A DNA stretch of 64,000 nt from an uncultured Clostridia bacterium (GTDB lineage Bacteria; Bacillota; Clostridia; Oscillospirales; Acutalibacteraceae). The notes beneath the pieces are model-generated. The model worked only from the letters and a program-made list of their open reading frames with translations, made no database searches and was not told the DNA's origin. This document shows positions 41,493 to 50,995 of the stretch, piece after piece. Numbering within the stretch: position 1 is the stretch's first letter; each line of letters starts with the position of its first letter. Position numbers and translations under genes: made by a program. The stretch covers positions 1-64,000 of the forward strand of contig CAJFTS010000018.1 in NCBI GenBank assembly GCA_904420015.1, given 5' to 3'.

Positions 41493-42913
41493 TATTGCTT
41501 TCTTTCCTGCGCTCTTTTTTTCAGGCGGGACAGGAGAAACTCCTTTGCCTGGCGGAGAGTGGAAAGATTGATGAGGAATACGGCGGCAAAGATGCAGGCC
41601 GACCAAAGAATCCCGGTCTGAGCGGTCATCAGGCCCACCTGAAGGATCAGCAGGGCCTGGGAGGGGATCATCCGTTTGTAGTCCACCTGTATGGCGAGAA
41701 TCCGGCGGGAGGTAATGGAACGAACCAGCCATACGACGAAATGGCTCAGGCAGGTAGCCGCGGCCGCCCCGTAGGGTCCGAAGAAGGGGATGAGGAGCAG
41801 GTTAAACGCCACGTTCACCCCCGCACCGGCTGCGGTGGTAACAAAGAGCGACTTGGTTTTTTTGGTCGCCGTATAAATCGAGCCCAAAAAAGAGTTGAGG
41901 GAGCTATAATAAAAGGCCAGCACCAGAAGGGGAATCAGCGACCAGGCCTCATAATTCTCGCCCTGAAAGAAAAACATGGACAGATACTGACAGATTGCCA
42001 CCAAAAAAGAGGAGCTGAGCAGCATCACATAGGTAAAGATCCGATGGATGCTGGAAAAGAAGGCGGCGCCCTCCTCGCTTTGGTATTCCTTGATGGCGGA
42101 AATGCTCCACGCCTGCTGAAAAATGGAAGTCAGGGTGTTGAGCAGGGTGGGGATTTTACTGGCCAGGGAATAAAGCCCGGTGGCGGCCAGCCCGGTGATA
42201 GCGGTCAGGCAATACCGGTCCAGGCTGGAATTGATCCACCAAAAGAGATAGTTTGGGATGAGGGGGATGCTGTACAGGATCATCCTCTTGAGAAGTGCGC
42301 GGTCAAACCCGCGAAGGGAAAAATACCGGTACATCCGTCCCACGAAAAAATAGAGGACGCACCCCACCAGGCTGCCGGCAATCATGGAGAACAGATACCC
42401 CTCCACCCCCAAACGGGGGGGACCGGCGATCAGAAAGACGTTGAGGCCCATGGTGGTGGCGGAGGAGACGATGGAGCTGACGGCGATCAGTTTAATCCGA
42501 TCGATGGTACGGGCAAAATTGGCAAAGATGGAGTTGAAGGCGGAGACGATGTAAAGGGCGAGGAACTCGTACCGATACGCGGTAAAGACCGAAATCTGCC
42601 CGTATACCGGCAACAGCAGCGTCAAAAGCACGCAGCCGGCCACCGTTACCTCCATTCCCAGGGAAAAGACCTTTTTCTTATCCTCGCATTGGTCCATGGC
42701 AAAGCGAAGCACCCCGTCGTGAATGCTCAGGGTCAAAATGGGGATTAACAGGGTCACCGTCGTATGGACGATGTCGATGGCGCCGAACTGCTCCTGCACC
42801 AGAAACGAGGTGTACAGCGGCAGCAGCAAAGACGAAAGAATTTTGGTTGCAAAGCTGCTCAAGGTAAACAGGCCGATATTTTTGACCAGGTATTGATACT
42901 TATTGTGTGCCAC
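41492..42913 (-). CDS. Polysaccharide flippase, Wzx/MATE-like
   Basis: 473 aa from GTG 42913 (GAGGAGG site); the upstream part of the track ORF runs into neuD. About 12-14 membrane helices. The opening NKYQYLVKNIGLFTLSSFATKILSSLLLPLYTSFL is typical of Wzx-type oligosaccharide flippases, which move undecaprenyl-linked repeat units outward. It lies 17 bp after neuD with its own promoter upstream of neuD. A second flippase is encoded at 47929, so the locus has two. Confidence 0.9.
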   Translation of the reverse strand: MAHNKYQYLVKNIGLFTLSSFATKILSSLLLPLYTSFLVQEQFGAIDIVHTTVTLLIPILTLSIHDGVLRFAMDQCEDKKKVFSLGMEVTVAGCVLLTLLLPVYGQISVFTAYRYEFLALYIVSAFNSIFANFARTIDRIKLIAVSSIVSSATTMGLNVFLIAGPPRLGVEGYLFSMIAGSLVGCVLYFFVGRMYRYFSLRGFDRALLKRMILYSIPLIPNYLFWWINSSLDRYCLTAITGLAATGLYSLASKIPTLLNTLTSIFQQAWSISAIKEYQSEEGAAFFSSIHRIFTYVMLLSSSFLVAICQYLSMFFFQGENYEAWSLIPLLVLAFYYSSLNSFLGSIYTATKKTKSLFVTTAAGAGVNVAFNLLLIPFFGPYGAAAATCLSHFVVWLVRSITSRRILAIQVDYKRMIPSQALLILQVGLMTAQTGILWSACIFAAVFLINLSTLRQAKEFLLSRLKKRAQERKQ

Positions 42914-42930
42914 GCGTCCTCCTCTTTCCC

Positions 42931-43533
42931 CTACTTCTCGATGGGCCGGGCCGGGCAGCCCACATAGGTTCCCGGCCGGACGATATCCTTGACCACGACC
43001 CCCCCGGCGCCGATGACGCAATCCGGCCCGATGGAGATATTATTGCGTACGCAGGCGCCGATGCCGATATGGGTACGGGCGCCGACGTCCACCGTACCCC
43101 CTAAGGCGCAGCCGGGCGAAAGATGGACGAAATCCCCGATGCGGTTGTCATGCTCCACGATGGCGCCGGTGTTGACGATGGCGTGGGCACCCACCACCGC
43201 CCCGGGATTGACGACGGCATTGGACATTACCACCGTACCGGGGCCCAGTACCGCGTCTTTGGCCACCACCGCCCGGGGATGGACGGCGGTCAGATAACGA
43301 AGGGAATACCGGGCGGCCAAATCCTCCCGTACCCGGTTGTTTCCGATGCCGATGACAAACCGGCAGGCGGGATAGCGCAGGCAGTCGGCAAGGGGGCCGA
43401 AAACCGGCTTACCCAGCACCGAACGGCCGGAAAGGGAATCGTCTAGGAACCCGGCGACGGAATATCCGGCAAGCTCTACCAAATCCGCCACCACCTTAGC
43501 GTGGCCTCCGGCGCCGAGTATCATAACCTCCAT
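42931..43533 (-). CDS. NeuD/PglD family sugar O-/N-acyltransferase
   Basis: 200 aa. N-terminal Rossmann-like domain (MILGAGGHAKVVADLVELAGY) binds the nucleotide sugar. A left-handed beta-helix of hexapeptide repeats follows from about residue 90 (VLGPGTVVMSNAVVNPGAVVGAHAIVNTGAIVEHDN, with the catalytic His). Members acetylate UDP-amino sugars or sialic acid. With the DegT aminotransferase (59204) and the dehydratase (46726) it could complete an acetamido sugar. Starts a two-gene unit with wzx. Confidence 0.92.
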   Translation of the reverse strand: MEVMILGAGGHAKVVADLVELAGYSVAGFLDDSLSGRSVLGKPVFGPLADCLRYPACRFVIGIGNNRVREDLAARYSLRYLTAVHPRAVVAKDAVLGPGTVVMSNAVVNPGAVVGAHAIVNTGAIVEHDNRIGDFVHLSPGCALGGTVDVGARTHIGIGACVRNNISIGPDCVIGAGGVVVKDIVRPGTYVGCPARPIEK

Positions 43534-43567
43534 CCTGTTCGCCCTCCTTTTTTCCTCTTAAAAAGAT

Positions 43568-43597
43568 ATTGTACGGCATAGAAGGACCCTACGTCAA
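43568..43597 (-). promoter_or_regulatory. SigA-type promoter of neuD-wzx
   Basis: Minus strand TTGACG, 18-bp spacer, TACAAT, 35 bp upstream of neuD. Confidence 0.6.
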
Positions 43598-44095
43598 TGG
43601 GGCCGGCAGAGATCTTTTTGCCCTAAGGGGCGATCCTTCTTACAAAGGGTGGTGTCTTACATAGGATTCGGTTCTACGGGGAGGAGGGAACCCTCTCCAA
43701 ATGCCGAAGGGAACGCGCCGTTATCCCCGGCCGGCACGGCTATCGGGGGGATACCCCGCTTTTCCATTCTCCTTAAAAGGCCGGTCCGTGGGGCGCCGTC
43801 TTAGACTGCGGATGAACCTCTTCCCAAGGGGCGGTTGCCGTCCTCGGCTGGGCGGTGGGGCTTCTCCTTAAAGGGCAGCCCGCGAGGTGCCGTCTTAGAC
43901 TGCGGATGAACCTCTTCCCAAGGGGCGGTTGCCGTCCTCGGCTGGGCGGCGGGGCTTCTGCTTCGGGCGGGGCATACTCTCCCTCCTCTCTGCCTGTCGG
44001 TGCTTCGCAAAGCGCCTTTCGGCAGGTGACACGGGGGAGAGCCAGGCACCCTATATTTTACCGGTTTTTTGGATCGCAGGCCGCTTGGAGCAGAA
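43598..44095. repeat. GC-rich intergenic region with a 72-bp direct repeat
   Basis: GCCGTCTTAGACTGCGGATG and the next 50 bases occur at 43795-43866 and again, nearly identical, at 43889-43960 (offset 94 bp). Parts could encode short peptides on either strand, but none has a ribosome site. It looks like duplicated non-coding DNA. Confidence 0.6.
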
Positions 44096-44138
44096 GAAAA
44101 GGACAGGGGCGCCTTTTTTAAGCACCCCTGTCTTTTTC
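44096..44138. terminator. Bidirectional terminator
   Basis: GACAGGGG / CCCCTGTC stem with an A run on one side and TTTTTC on the other. It could end the leftward capEFG transcript. Confidence 0.75.
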
Positions 44139-44220
44139 TTTTTCTGCGCTATGCCGCCTCCAGCCCCACACATATTCGCCGGGCCTGTCCGAATAAAGAT
44201 AGGAAAAAGGAGGCGTTATC

Positions 44221-44382
44221 ATGAAAGAGCATCCCATTTCCATCCGGTTCGAAAACCCAAACCGGCCCCAGGACACCGTCCGGTTCCTCCTCACCTTCTG
44301 CGCAAAGCTGGCGCAAAACCGGGAAGCGGCCCGGCCCGCCCCGAAGGATGGGGAAGAGGAAAGGGGCGGAGAAATGATCTAG
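44221..44382 (+). CDS. Small hypothetical protein, 53 aa (not in ORF track)
   Basis: ATG at 44221 behind a near-perfect AAAGGAGGCG site at ideal spacing; TAG at 44382. The product is hydrophilic, starting MKEHPISIRFENPNRPQDTV, then FLLTFCAKLAQNREAA and an acidic tail ending GEMI. Nothing recognisable. It runs opposite to the polysaccharide genes and ends 8 bp before the capG-like gene's stop. The strong ribosome site is the main evidence that it is real. Its size would fit a small regulator or a recombination directionality factor, but nothing shows that. Confidence 0.6.
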   Translation: MKEHPISIRFENPNRPQDTVRFLLTFCAKLAQNREAARPAPKDGEEERGGEMI

Positions 44383-44390
44383 CCCGGCCG

Positions 44391-45518
44391 TCAGCCCTTT
44401 CTCCAGGTGGTGAGATTGACAATCTTCGCGTAGCTCTGAATGATCTTGACCACTTTTACCGAGACATTCAAATCCGCATAGTCCTCCGCCAGAACCGTTT
44501 CTTCCCCATTTTCAAACATGGAGACCGCCAGGTTCATCGCCTGCTCCACATCCTCGCCCTGGATACCGCCGATGACGATGGTACCCTTGTCGAGCACCTC
44601 CGGCCGCTCGGTGGAGGTACGGATGAGGACGGCGGGGAAATGGAGGATGGCGCTTTCCTCACTGAGGGTGCCGCTGTCGGACAGGACGCAGTAGGCGTTC
44701 TTCTGAAGCTGGTTGTAATCGAGGAAGCCAAAGGGCTTCATCGACTGCACCAGGGGATGGAACGAAAAGCCCCGCTTTTCAATCACATTGCGGCTGCGGG
44801 GATGGGTGGAATAGATAACCGGCATCTGGTATTTCTCCGCAATGTGGTTGACCGAGGTCATCAGGCTCATAAAATGCGCTTCGTTGTCAATATTCTCCTC
44901 CCGGTGGGCGGAAAGAAGGATATAGCCCCGCGGGGCGAGCCCCAGGCGGCTCAGCACGTCGCTCTTCTCAATCTCCGCTTGGTGGTCCCGGAGCACCTCG
45001 CTCATAGGGCTGCCGGTGACGAAGATGGTCTTTCCATCCATCCCTTCGTTGAGCAGGTAGCGGCGGCTGTGCTCGGTATAGGGGAGATTGATGTCGGAAA
45101 TGTGATCCACGATGGTGCGGTTGACCATCTCCGGCACGTTCCAGTCCCAGCAGCGGTTGCCCGCCTCCATATGGAAAATCGGCACCTTCAGCCGTTTGGC
45201 ACTGATGGCGGACAGGGCGGAATTGGTATCCCCCAGCACCAAAAGCGCATCCGGCTTCTCCCTTGCCAGCACCTCATAGGATTTGGCGATGATGTTGCCC
45301 ATGGTCTCGCCCAGGTTGGCCCCTACGCTGTCGAGATAGTAGTCCGGCTGGCGAAGGCCCAGATCCTGAAAGAAAATTTCATTTAGGGTGTAATCCCAGT
45401 TCTGCCCGGTATGGACGATAATATGATCGAAATACCGGTCGGCGCATTTCATCACCGCGCTCAGACGGATAATCTCCGGCCGGGTCCCGATGATGGTCAT
45501 CAGCTTTAGCTTGGACAT
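44391..45518 (-). CDS. capG: UDP-N-acetylglucosamine 2-epimerase family (CapG/FnlC-like)
   Basis: 375 aa from ATG 45518 (GGAGG site). Non-hydrolysing GT-B-like epimerase: MTIIGTRPEIIRLSAVMK, HTGQNWDYTLNEIFF, VLGDTNSALSAI, HMEAGNRCWDWNVPEMVNRTIVDHIS, and LSDSGTLSEESAIL. The HTGQNWD variant and the preceding CapE- and CapF-like genes point to the CapG/FnlC branch that makes UDP-N-acetyl-L-fucosamine, rather than WecB. Third of three consecutive genes for that pathway. Confidence 0.92.
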   Translation of the reverse strand: MSKLKLMTIIGTRPEIIRLSAVMKCADRYFDHIIVHTGQNWDYTLNEIFFQDLGLRQPDYYLDSVGANLGETMGNIIAKSYEVLAREKPDALLVLGDTNSALSAISAKRLKVPIFHMEAGNRCWDWNVPEMVNRTIVDHISDINLPYTEHSRRYLLNEGMDGKTIFVTGSPMSEVLRDHQAEIEKSDVLSRLGLAPRGYILLSAHREENIDNEAHFMSLMTSVNHIAEKYQMPVIYSTHPRSRNVIEKRGFSFHPLVQSMKPFGFLDYNQLQKNAYCVLSDSGTLSEESAILHFPAVLIRTSTERPEVLDKGTIVIGGIQGEDVEQAMNLAVSMFENGEETVLAEDYADLNVSVKVVKIIQSYAKIVNLTTWRKG

Positions 45519-45522
45519 ACCC

Positions 45523-46662
45523 TCAGACCTCCAGAAAATAAGTATCCGGCTTCTCCGGATCAAAGCACTCGTTGCACCACATAAAGGTGACCAGGTCGGT
45601 ATCCCCTACGTTTACGATGCTGTGGGTATACCCGGTGGGGATGTCCACCACCTCAATGCGGTCCCCGGACACCCGGTATTCGAGGACCTCTTCACTGCCG
45701 ATCCGGCGAAAACGGATCAGGCCCTCCCCCTTGACCACCACGAACTTTTCATTCTTGGTATGGTGCCAATGGTTTCCTTTGGTAATGCCGGGCTTGGAAA
45801 TGTTTACGGAAAACTGGCCCCGGTCGGGGGTTCGCAAAATCTCGGTAAAGGAGCCCCGGTCGTCCACATTCATTTTCAGCGGATAACGGAACCCGTCGGT
45901 GGGCAGGTAGCTTAGATAGGTGGAATAGAGCTTCTTTGTGAAGGGGTCGGCCATGTTGGGAACCCCGCGGGTTTCCCGGGTTTCCCGGAAGGAATAAATC
46001 AAATCCACAATTTCACCCAGCGTGACGGCATGCTCCACCGGTACCTTGCAGAAATCGCCGTCCCGGGTTTCCGCCCCCTCCAGGGCACGGACCAGCTCCT
46101 CCACCACGTCGTCGATATACACCAGGGTCATGTTGACCGATGGATCGTTGACGGTGATGGGAAGGCCGTGGGCGATGTTATGGCAGAAGGTGGCGACGGC
46201 GCTGTTGTAATTGGGACGGCACCATTTGCCGAATACGTTGGGGAACCGGTAGATCAGCGTCCCAGCCCCCGTCTCCCTTCCATAGGCGAAGAGCAGATCC
46301 TCCCCCGCCTTCTTGGAATGGCCGTAGGGATTGTCAAGCGCCGCCTGGGTGGAGGAGGACAGCATCACCGGGCAGGAATTGCGGTGTTTTTTGAGGGTGT
46401 CAAGCAGGGTAGAGGTAAAGCCGAAATTCCCTTGCATAAACTCCCTCTCCTCCTTCGGTCGGTTGACGCCGGCCAGGTGAAAGACAAAGTCGCAGTCTGC
46501 ACAGTATTGGTCGAGAAGAGCCGGGTCGGTATCCACATCATAGGGGTAGACGGTAAGGTTGGCAATCCGGCTGCGCTTAGTTTTCCCGCTTTGGATATTC
46601 TCAAATTCCGCAAGCAGGTTTTTTCCGATAAAGCCCTTGGCCCCTGTCACTAAAACCTTCAT
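45523..46662 (-). CDS. capF: CapF-like bifunctional reductase with C-terminal cupin
   Basis: 379 aa from ATG 46662 (AAAGGAATG site). N-terminal SDR domain (VTGAKGFIGKNL, HLAGVNRP, Y-x3-K in YGHSKKAGE) reduces the 4-keto sugar intermediate. The C-terminal cupin (about 260-379; DRGSFTEIL, GNHWHHTKNEKFVVVKGEG, IPTGYTHSIVNVG) carries zinc-binding histidines and acts as C3 epimerase in CapF. Domain order and length match CapF of Staphylococcus. It is 4 bp from the capG-like gene. Confidence 0.94.
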   Translation of the reverse strand: MKVLVTGAKGFIGKNLLAEFENIQSGKTKRSRIANLTVYPYDVDTDPALLDQYCADCDFVFHLAGVNRPKEEREFMQGNFGFTSTLLDTLKKHRNSCPVMLSSSTQAALDNPYGHSKKAGEDLLFAYGRETGAGTLIYRFPNVFGKWCRPNYNSAVATFCHNIAHGLPITVNDPSVNMTLVYIDDVVEELVRALEGAETRDGDFCKVPVEHAVTLGEIVDLIYSFRETRETRGVPNMADPFTKKLYSTYLSYLPTDGFRYPLKMNVDDRGSFTEILRTPDRGQFSVNISKPGITKGNHWHHTKNEKFVVVKGEGLIRFRRIGSEEVLEYRVSGDRIEVVDIPTGYTHSIVNVGDTDLVTFMWCNECFDPEKPDTYFLEV

Positions 46663-46725
46663 ATGGCATTCCTTTCTCACATGCGTTTTTCCTTCGGCAA
46701 GCCAAGGCGGCGCTGCGGCCGCCCC

Positions 46726-47784
46726 TTACCGTTCTTCCCATTCCGCAAGCTCCTTTTGGATATAGGACAAGGTCAAAAGCTTTTCCTTGATCTCTTCGAC
46801 ATTGAGCTGGGTGGTGCTGCTGGAGGTATACTCCTCATACTTCATCCCGCTCCCATGGATGCCCTCGTTGAAATATTTGTCGTAGTTGAGGTCCCGCTTA
46901 TCGGCCGGAACCTTGAAGAAATCGCCCAGATCCACGGCATTGGCGCATTCCTCCTTGGTCAGGAGCGCCTCATACATCTTCTCGCCGTGGCGGATACCGA
47001 TCTCCTTAATCTCATTGTCGGCATGGAACAGCTCCTTGACCGCCTGAGCCAGGTCGCCGATGGTACAGGCCGGCGCCTTCTGCACCATGATGTCGCCGCT
47101 GTTGGCGTGCTCAAAGGCATACAAAACCAGCTCCACTGCCTCTTCCAGGCTCATGATATAGCGGGTCATCGCCGGGTCGGTGACGGTGAGGGGCCGCCCG
47201 CTCTTAATCTGCTCGATAAACAGCGGGATGACCGAGCCGCGCGAACACATGACGTTTCCGTACCGGGTGCCGCAAATGAGGGTTTTTTCCTGGGGAACGG
47301 TACGGGACTTGGCGATGTACACCTTCTCCATCATGGCCTTGGAGGTACCCATGGCGTTGACCGGGTAAGCGGCCTTATCGGTGGAGAGGCAGATGACCTT
47401 CTTGACCCCCGCCTCGATGGCGGCGGTCAGCACATTCTCGGTTCCCAGCACGTTGGTTTTGACCGCCTCAATGGGGAAAAACTCACAGGACGGCACCTGC
47501 TTGAGGGCGGCGGCGTGGAAAATGAAGTCTACCCCGTGCATGGCGTTTTTGACGCTCTGAATATCCCGGACGTCCCCGATATAAAACTTAATTTTATCCG
47601 AGTACTGGGGATACTTGGACTGATATTTATGCCGCATATCGTCCTGTTTCTTCTCGTCACGGGAAAAAATGCGGATTTCCCCGATATCCGTAGTCAAAAA
47701 GCGGTTGAGCACCGCGTTGCCGAAGGAACCGGTTCCGCCTGTAATCAGCAAGGTTTTTCCTTCGAAAATCGATTTGTTTTCCAT
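46726..47784 (-). CDS. capE: CapE-like UDP-GlcNAc 4,6-dehydratase/5-epimerase
   Basis: 352 aa. SDR of the CapD/FlaA1/CapE group: ITGGTGSFGNAVLNRFL, IFSRDEKKQDDMRHKY, and an HAAALKQVPSCEFFPIEAVKTNVLG block in which the catalytic positions of the inverting dehydratases lie. STDKAAYPVNAMGTSKAMME contains the family's M-G-x-SK site. It converts UDP-GlcNAc to the 4-keto-6-deoxy intermediate that CapF and CapG finish to UDP-L-FucNAc. Length is typical of the CapE/FnlA type. Confidence 0.94.
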   Translation of the reverse strand: MENKSIFEGKTLLITGGTGSFGNAVLNRFLTTDIGEIRIFSRDEKKQDDMRHKYQSKYPQYSDKIKFYIGDVRDIQSVKNAMHGVDFIFHAAALKQVPSCEFFPIEAVKTNVLGTENVLTAAIEAGVKKVICLSTDKAAYPVNAMGTSKAMMEKVYIAKSRTVPQEKTLICGTRYGNVMCSRGSVIPLFIEQIKSGRPLTVTDPAMTRYIMSLEEAVELVLYAFEHANSGDIMVQKAPACTIGDLAQAVKELFHADNEIKEIGIRHGEKMYEALLTKEECANAVDLGDFFKVPADKRDLNYDKYFNEGIHGSGMKYEEYTSSSTTQLNVEEIKEKLLTLSYIQKELAEWEER

Positions 47785-47928
47785 GTAAAGCCCTCCTTGT
47801 TTTTCAAAAAGACGCTTCGGTGCGCCCGGTACGCTTGTCCCCCGCCGGTTTCGTTCCCAGGCAGGGGATTTTCGGGTTTTCTCGCCATTCGGCGCCCTGT
47901 TTTTACAAAAGACAAATCACAATGTAGC

Positions 47929-49449
47929 TTAACGTCTGACCAGCAGCTTGAGCCGGCCGAACAGGTCCTTCAAATCCTTCCGATTGAAGAGAAGAGCACT
48001 GAGAAGCACCACGGCGGATGAAACTACAAAAACAATAACCGCGCTCAGCGCCCATTCCAGATAGCCGTTGTTCGGCAGGGGAATAAACCAGAATATCGCG
48101 TATACGACGGCAACCTGAAGGACCACCCGGATCAGGTGAATGACCGTTTCCTTCATTCCGATTTCCTTGAACTTGCGCGAGATAAAGAAAAGATAATCAA
48201 TAAGCCGGTAAAAGTTGGCGGCAATCGCCGCGAGCAAGATTCCATAAAGCCCCAGAAGAGGGGTCATAACAACGCCGCCGATTACCAGAATCCCAGCCTG
48301 AATGCTGTTTTGAACCCGGGTTTCCCGATACATACCGGCCGCTATCGTCATCATGCCCTGGGGGGTTTGGATGGCGCTTAGCAGCCCATTTATGAAAAAC
48401 AACAGCGCCAGCGTCGGTACAATATACAGCTGTGTATCCGAAAGATTTGCCACGTAATTCTTCATAAACGGCATATACATGACGCCGGTTACCGAATAAA
48501 GCACGGTAAGTATGGAATAAAAAGCAAACAAAAATTGTCCGTATACTTTTTTCAGCTTCTTGCGATCCCCTGTGACAATCATTTCTCCGAATGCGGCGTG
48601 CATGCCGGAGCCTGACATGAAGATAGACGCCACATTGTTGATGCCGTAGATGACCAGGTTGTAGACCGTATAAATGCTGACCTGAACCATGTTGGTAAAT
48701 ATCGTAGCCAGTACCACCGGCGCACCGGATTGCAGGTTCCAGAGAATCTGCATGTAAAGCGCATCCCAGCGCTTGTCCAGCGCGCGCATATTCGGCTTTT
48801 CTTTGAAATTGACATATTTGTACCGTTTTCGCATATAGCCCGCCAAAATTGCCGAACGTGCAAAAACAGACAAGGTGGCGATTACCTTCAGCCAGACGAT
48901 GTTCAGATGCAGCACCGCGCACAGCACGATGAGCAGCATGTTTAAAACCACGCCCACCATGGTGCAGATGGACAGGATATACTGCTTTTGGTCGGCGGTA
49001 AAAAGAACGCGGTATTTTGCCATGGTAAAGAACTCCATCGCGCCGGAAACACCCATGACCAAAATCAAGAAAAAGATTTCCTGAACAGACAGGCCCTGCA
49101 CCGACACGATGCTGGCGTAAATAACGGCAAGCACCAGCGTCAGGCCGGTAAACACATACCCGAGCCGGGTATAGGTCCGTTTGGCTGCCGACACGATGCC
49201 GTTGATTCCTTTCACATCATGCTCCGCCAACGGCTTATAGAGGGAATAGACGGCGGCGCCCGACAGCCCGGCTTCAATCAGAGAAATATAGGAAATAAAC
49301 TGGGTAATGGATGCAACCAAGCCGTTGATTTCCGACCCGTAAAACTGCAGCATAATGCGCGGCGATACCAAGCCGACAAGCATCGTCACCACCTGCTGCA
49401 GCGCGCTGAAAGTGGCGTTCAATGCAAACTTTCTGGTCTTATTCATCAT
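47929..49449 (-). CDS. Oligosaccharide flippase-like membrane protein (second Wzx)
   Basis: 506 aa from ATG 49449 (AAGGAGCGGG site, 10-nt spacing); it overlaps the end of the polymerase gene by 11 bp. About 12-14 membrane helices. FALNATFSALQQVVTMLVGLVSPRIMLQFYGSEINGLVASITQFISYISLIEAGLSGAAVYSLY is a common Wzx/teichoic-type flippase opening. Having two flippases in one locus suggests two lipid-linked intermediates, or one for teichoic-like material. Confidence 0.88.
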   Translation of the reverse strand: MMNKTRKFALNATFSALQQVVTMLVGLVSPRIMLQFYGSEINGLVASITQFISYISLIEAGLSGAAVYSLYKPLAEHDVKGINGIVSAAKRTYTRLGYVFTGLTLVLAVIYASIVSVQGLSVQEIFFLILVMGVSGAMEFFTMAKYRVLFTADQKQYILSICTMVGVVLNMLLIVLCAVLHLNIVWLKVIATLSVFARSAILAGYMRKRYKYVNFKEKPNMRALDKRWDALYMQILWNLQSGAPVVLATIFTNMVQVSIYTVYNLVIYGINNVASIFMSGSGMHAAFGEMIVTGDRKKLKKVYGQFLFAFYSILTVLYSVTGVMYMPFMKNYVANLSDTQLYIVPTLALLFFINGLLSAIQTPQGMMTIAAGMYRETRVQNSIQAGILVIGGVVMTPLLGLYGILLAAIAANFYRLIDYLFFISRKFKEIGMKETVIHLIRVVLQVAVVYAIFWFIPLPNNGYLEWALSAVIVFVVSSAVVLLSALLFNRKDLKDLFGRLKLLVRR

Positions 49450-50983
49450 GCATATCCCGCTCCTTATCCAACGTGATACCCTGCGCTGCCAAATCCGTTC
49501 CATTCGGCAAGGCGCCGGAAGCGTCCTCCGATACATATGCCGTCGTCCGCTTCTGCTCCTCCTGTGAGAAAGCCCGCAGGCCTTTTCTCCGTACTAGATT
49601 TTGGAAAAAATAGTACAAAACGCACAGGTAGAGCACCCGCTTGCCGGCAAATACCACATCCAGGAAATCTGCCCTTACATAAAGGAGAATTCCGTATGAA
49701 ACATACAACAGCATACTGGAGCGCAAAGGGTGGCCCTCCTCCGTCCCCCTCTCCAGCAGCTGCGATATCTTCGCCACCCCAATACCGAAAAGCGCCGCCA
49801 AGATCAGCGAATACCAACCGAAGTTAATATAGAATTCTGCGAAAAGAGATCCGCCCAGCGTTCCCACCGCAGGAGCATATGGATTAAGCAAGACGATGAC
49901 AGACTTATATTGCTTGATCCCGCCAAAAAGAGAGTTGGAAAAGGGAAATAACACGGCGAGTGCGCCCAGAAACGATTTCCCATTTAAAAAGCCAAAGGCA
50001 TCCGCATACTGGAAGGACAGAATGGGAGTAACCAGGGTGGATCCAAACTCGGACAAAAACTGGGTAAAGGGGTTGTTCGTGCTCAGGTATTCCCAGAAGC
50101 CCATATCTGTGGTTTTTCCCCGGATAAAGGCAATAAACGGCATCAAAACCACAATTCCTACACAGATTGCCGCCACCGAAATCCAATTTTTGCGGGTATA
50201 GGGCTTGATAAACCAATGCTTGGCAAGAATATAGAGTATGGCGGTAATCAGCATATTGCCTCGGTTTCCCACCAGCAGCATCAAGGCCAGCGCACGAATC
50301 AAGGCATAGTAATAAACGGCCTTCCAAGGTCGGTTCTGACCCTTTGCCGTTACCAGAATACAGAGAACGGCGGCGGGCAAATAAGCCTCAAGGTCGCCGA
50401 AAATACCGGTATCGGTGGTGTATTTTGCCAAATAGCCCACCTGGGAGGCGGAGGTAATCATCTGCACGTCATAGATCAACACCGGGATCAAAAGCACGCA
50501 AAACAGCACCAGGCCAAACTGATACACCCGCCGCCCTCTCTCCTCGTTTAGTCCCAGGGACGGCGTTTTCTCCGGCTGCCGCTCCCTCCTTCGACGGGTT
50601 ACAAGCAGCATCCCGCATGTATTCATGACATTGAAGGCAATCAGGCAAAACATGAGGGTTTGCTGCAGATCATACCGGCTGTACAAATCCAACAGGTCAT
50701 AGGCAATAGAGGTATCCACCCGCGCGCCGAACACATATAAGACCAGCTGGCCGAAGTGGAAAAGAACCAAAAACAGCATGAAGCAGAAATAGAGGGTAAA
50801 AATGCGCCTTTGCCGTACTGCAATCAATAGAAGGGAGGCCGCAGAGTTAATCAGAACAAGGGCAACCACGCCGTCAAAGGTCCTTTCCGCGTCAAAAAGC
50901 AGATACACGGAAAACAAGGTCAACAGTATTTGAAAGAACAGGGGAAGGTCGATAACCAGTCTTTTGTTTCTTGGCTTGTCCAA
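49439..50983 (-). CDS. Oligosaccharide repeat-unit polymerase, Wzy-like
   Basis: 514 aa, about 12 membrane helices with a large central external loop and a charged C-terminal tail. The YAPAVGTLGGSLFAEFYINFGWYSLILAALFGIG segment is characteristic of the O-antigen polymerase Wzy family. It should polymerise flipped repeat units on the outer face. It makes the locus a Wzx/Wzy-dependent system. Base composition is lower in GC than the neighbouring sugar-nucleotide genes, as is usual for wzy. Confidence 0.85.
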   Translation of the reverse strand: MDKPRNKRLVIDLPLFFQILLTLFSVYLLFDAERTFDGVVALVLINSAASLLLIAVRQRRIFTLYFCFMLFLVLFHFGQLVLYVFGARVDTSIAYDLLDLYSRYDLQQTLMFCLIAFNVMNTCGMLLVTRRRRERQPEKTPSLGLNEERGRRVYQFGLVLFCVLLIPVLIYDVQMITSASQVGYLAKYTTDTGIFGDLEAYLPAAVLCILVTAKGQNRPWKAVYYYALIRALALMLLVGNRGNMLITAILYILAKHWFIKPYTRKNWISVAAICVGIVVLMPFIAFIRGKTTDMGFWEYLSTNNPFTQFLSEFGSTLVTPILSFQYADAFGFLNGKSFLGALAVLFPFSNSLFGGIKQYKSVIVLLNPYAPAVGTLGGSLFAEFYINFGWYSLILAALFGIGVAKISQLLERGTEEGHPLRSSMLLYVSYGILLYVRADFLDVVFAGKRVLYLCVLYYFFQNLVRRKGLRAFSQEEQKRTTAYVSEDASGALPNGTDLAAQGITLDKERDMHDE

Positions 50984-50995
50984 TGGTTCTCTCCT

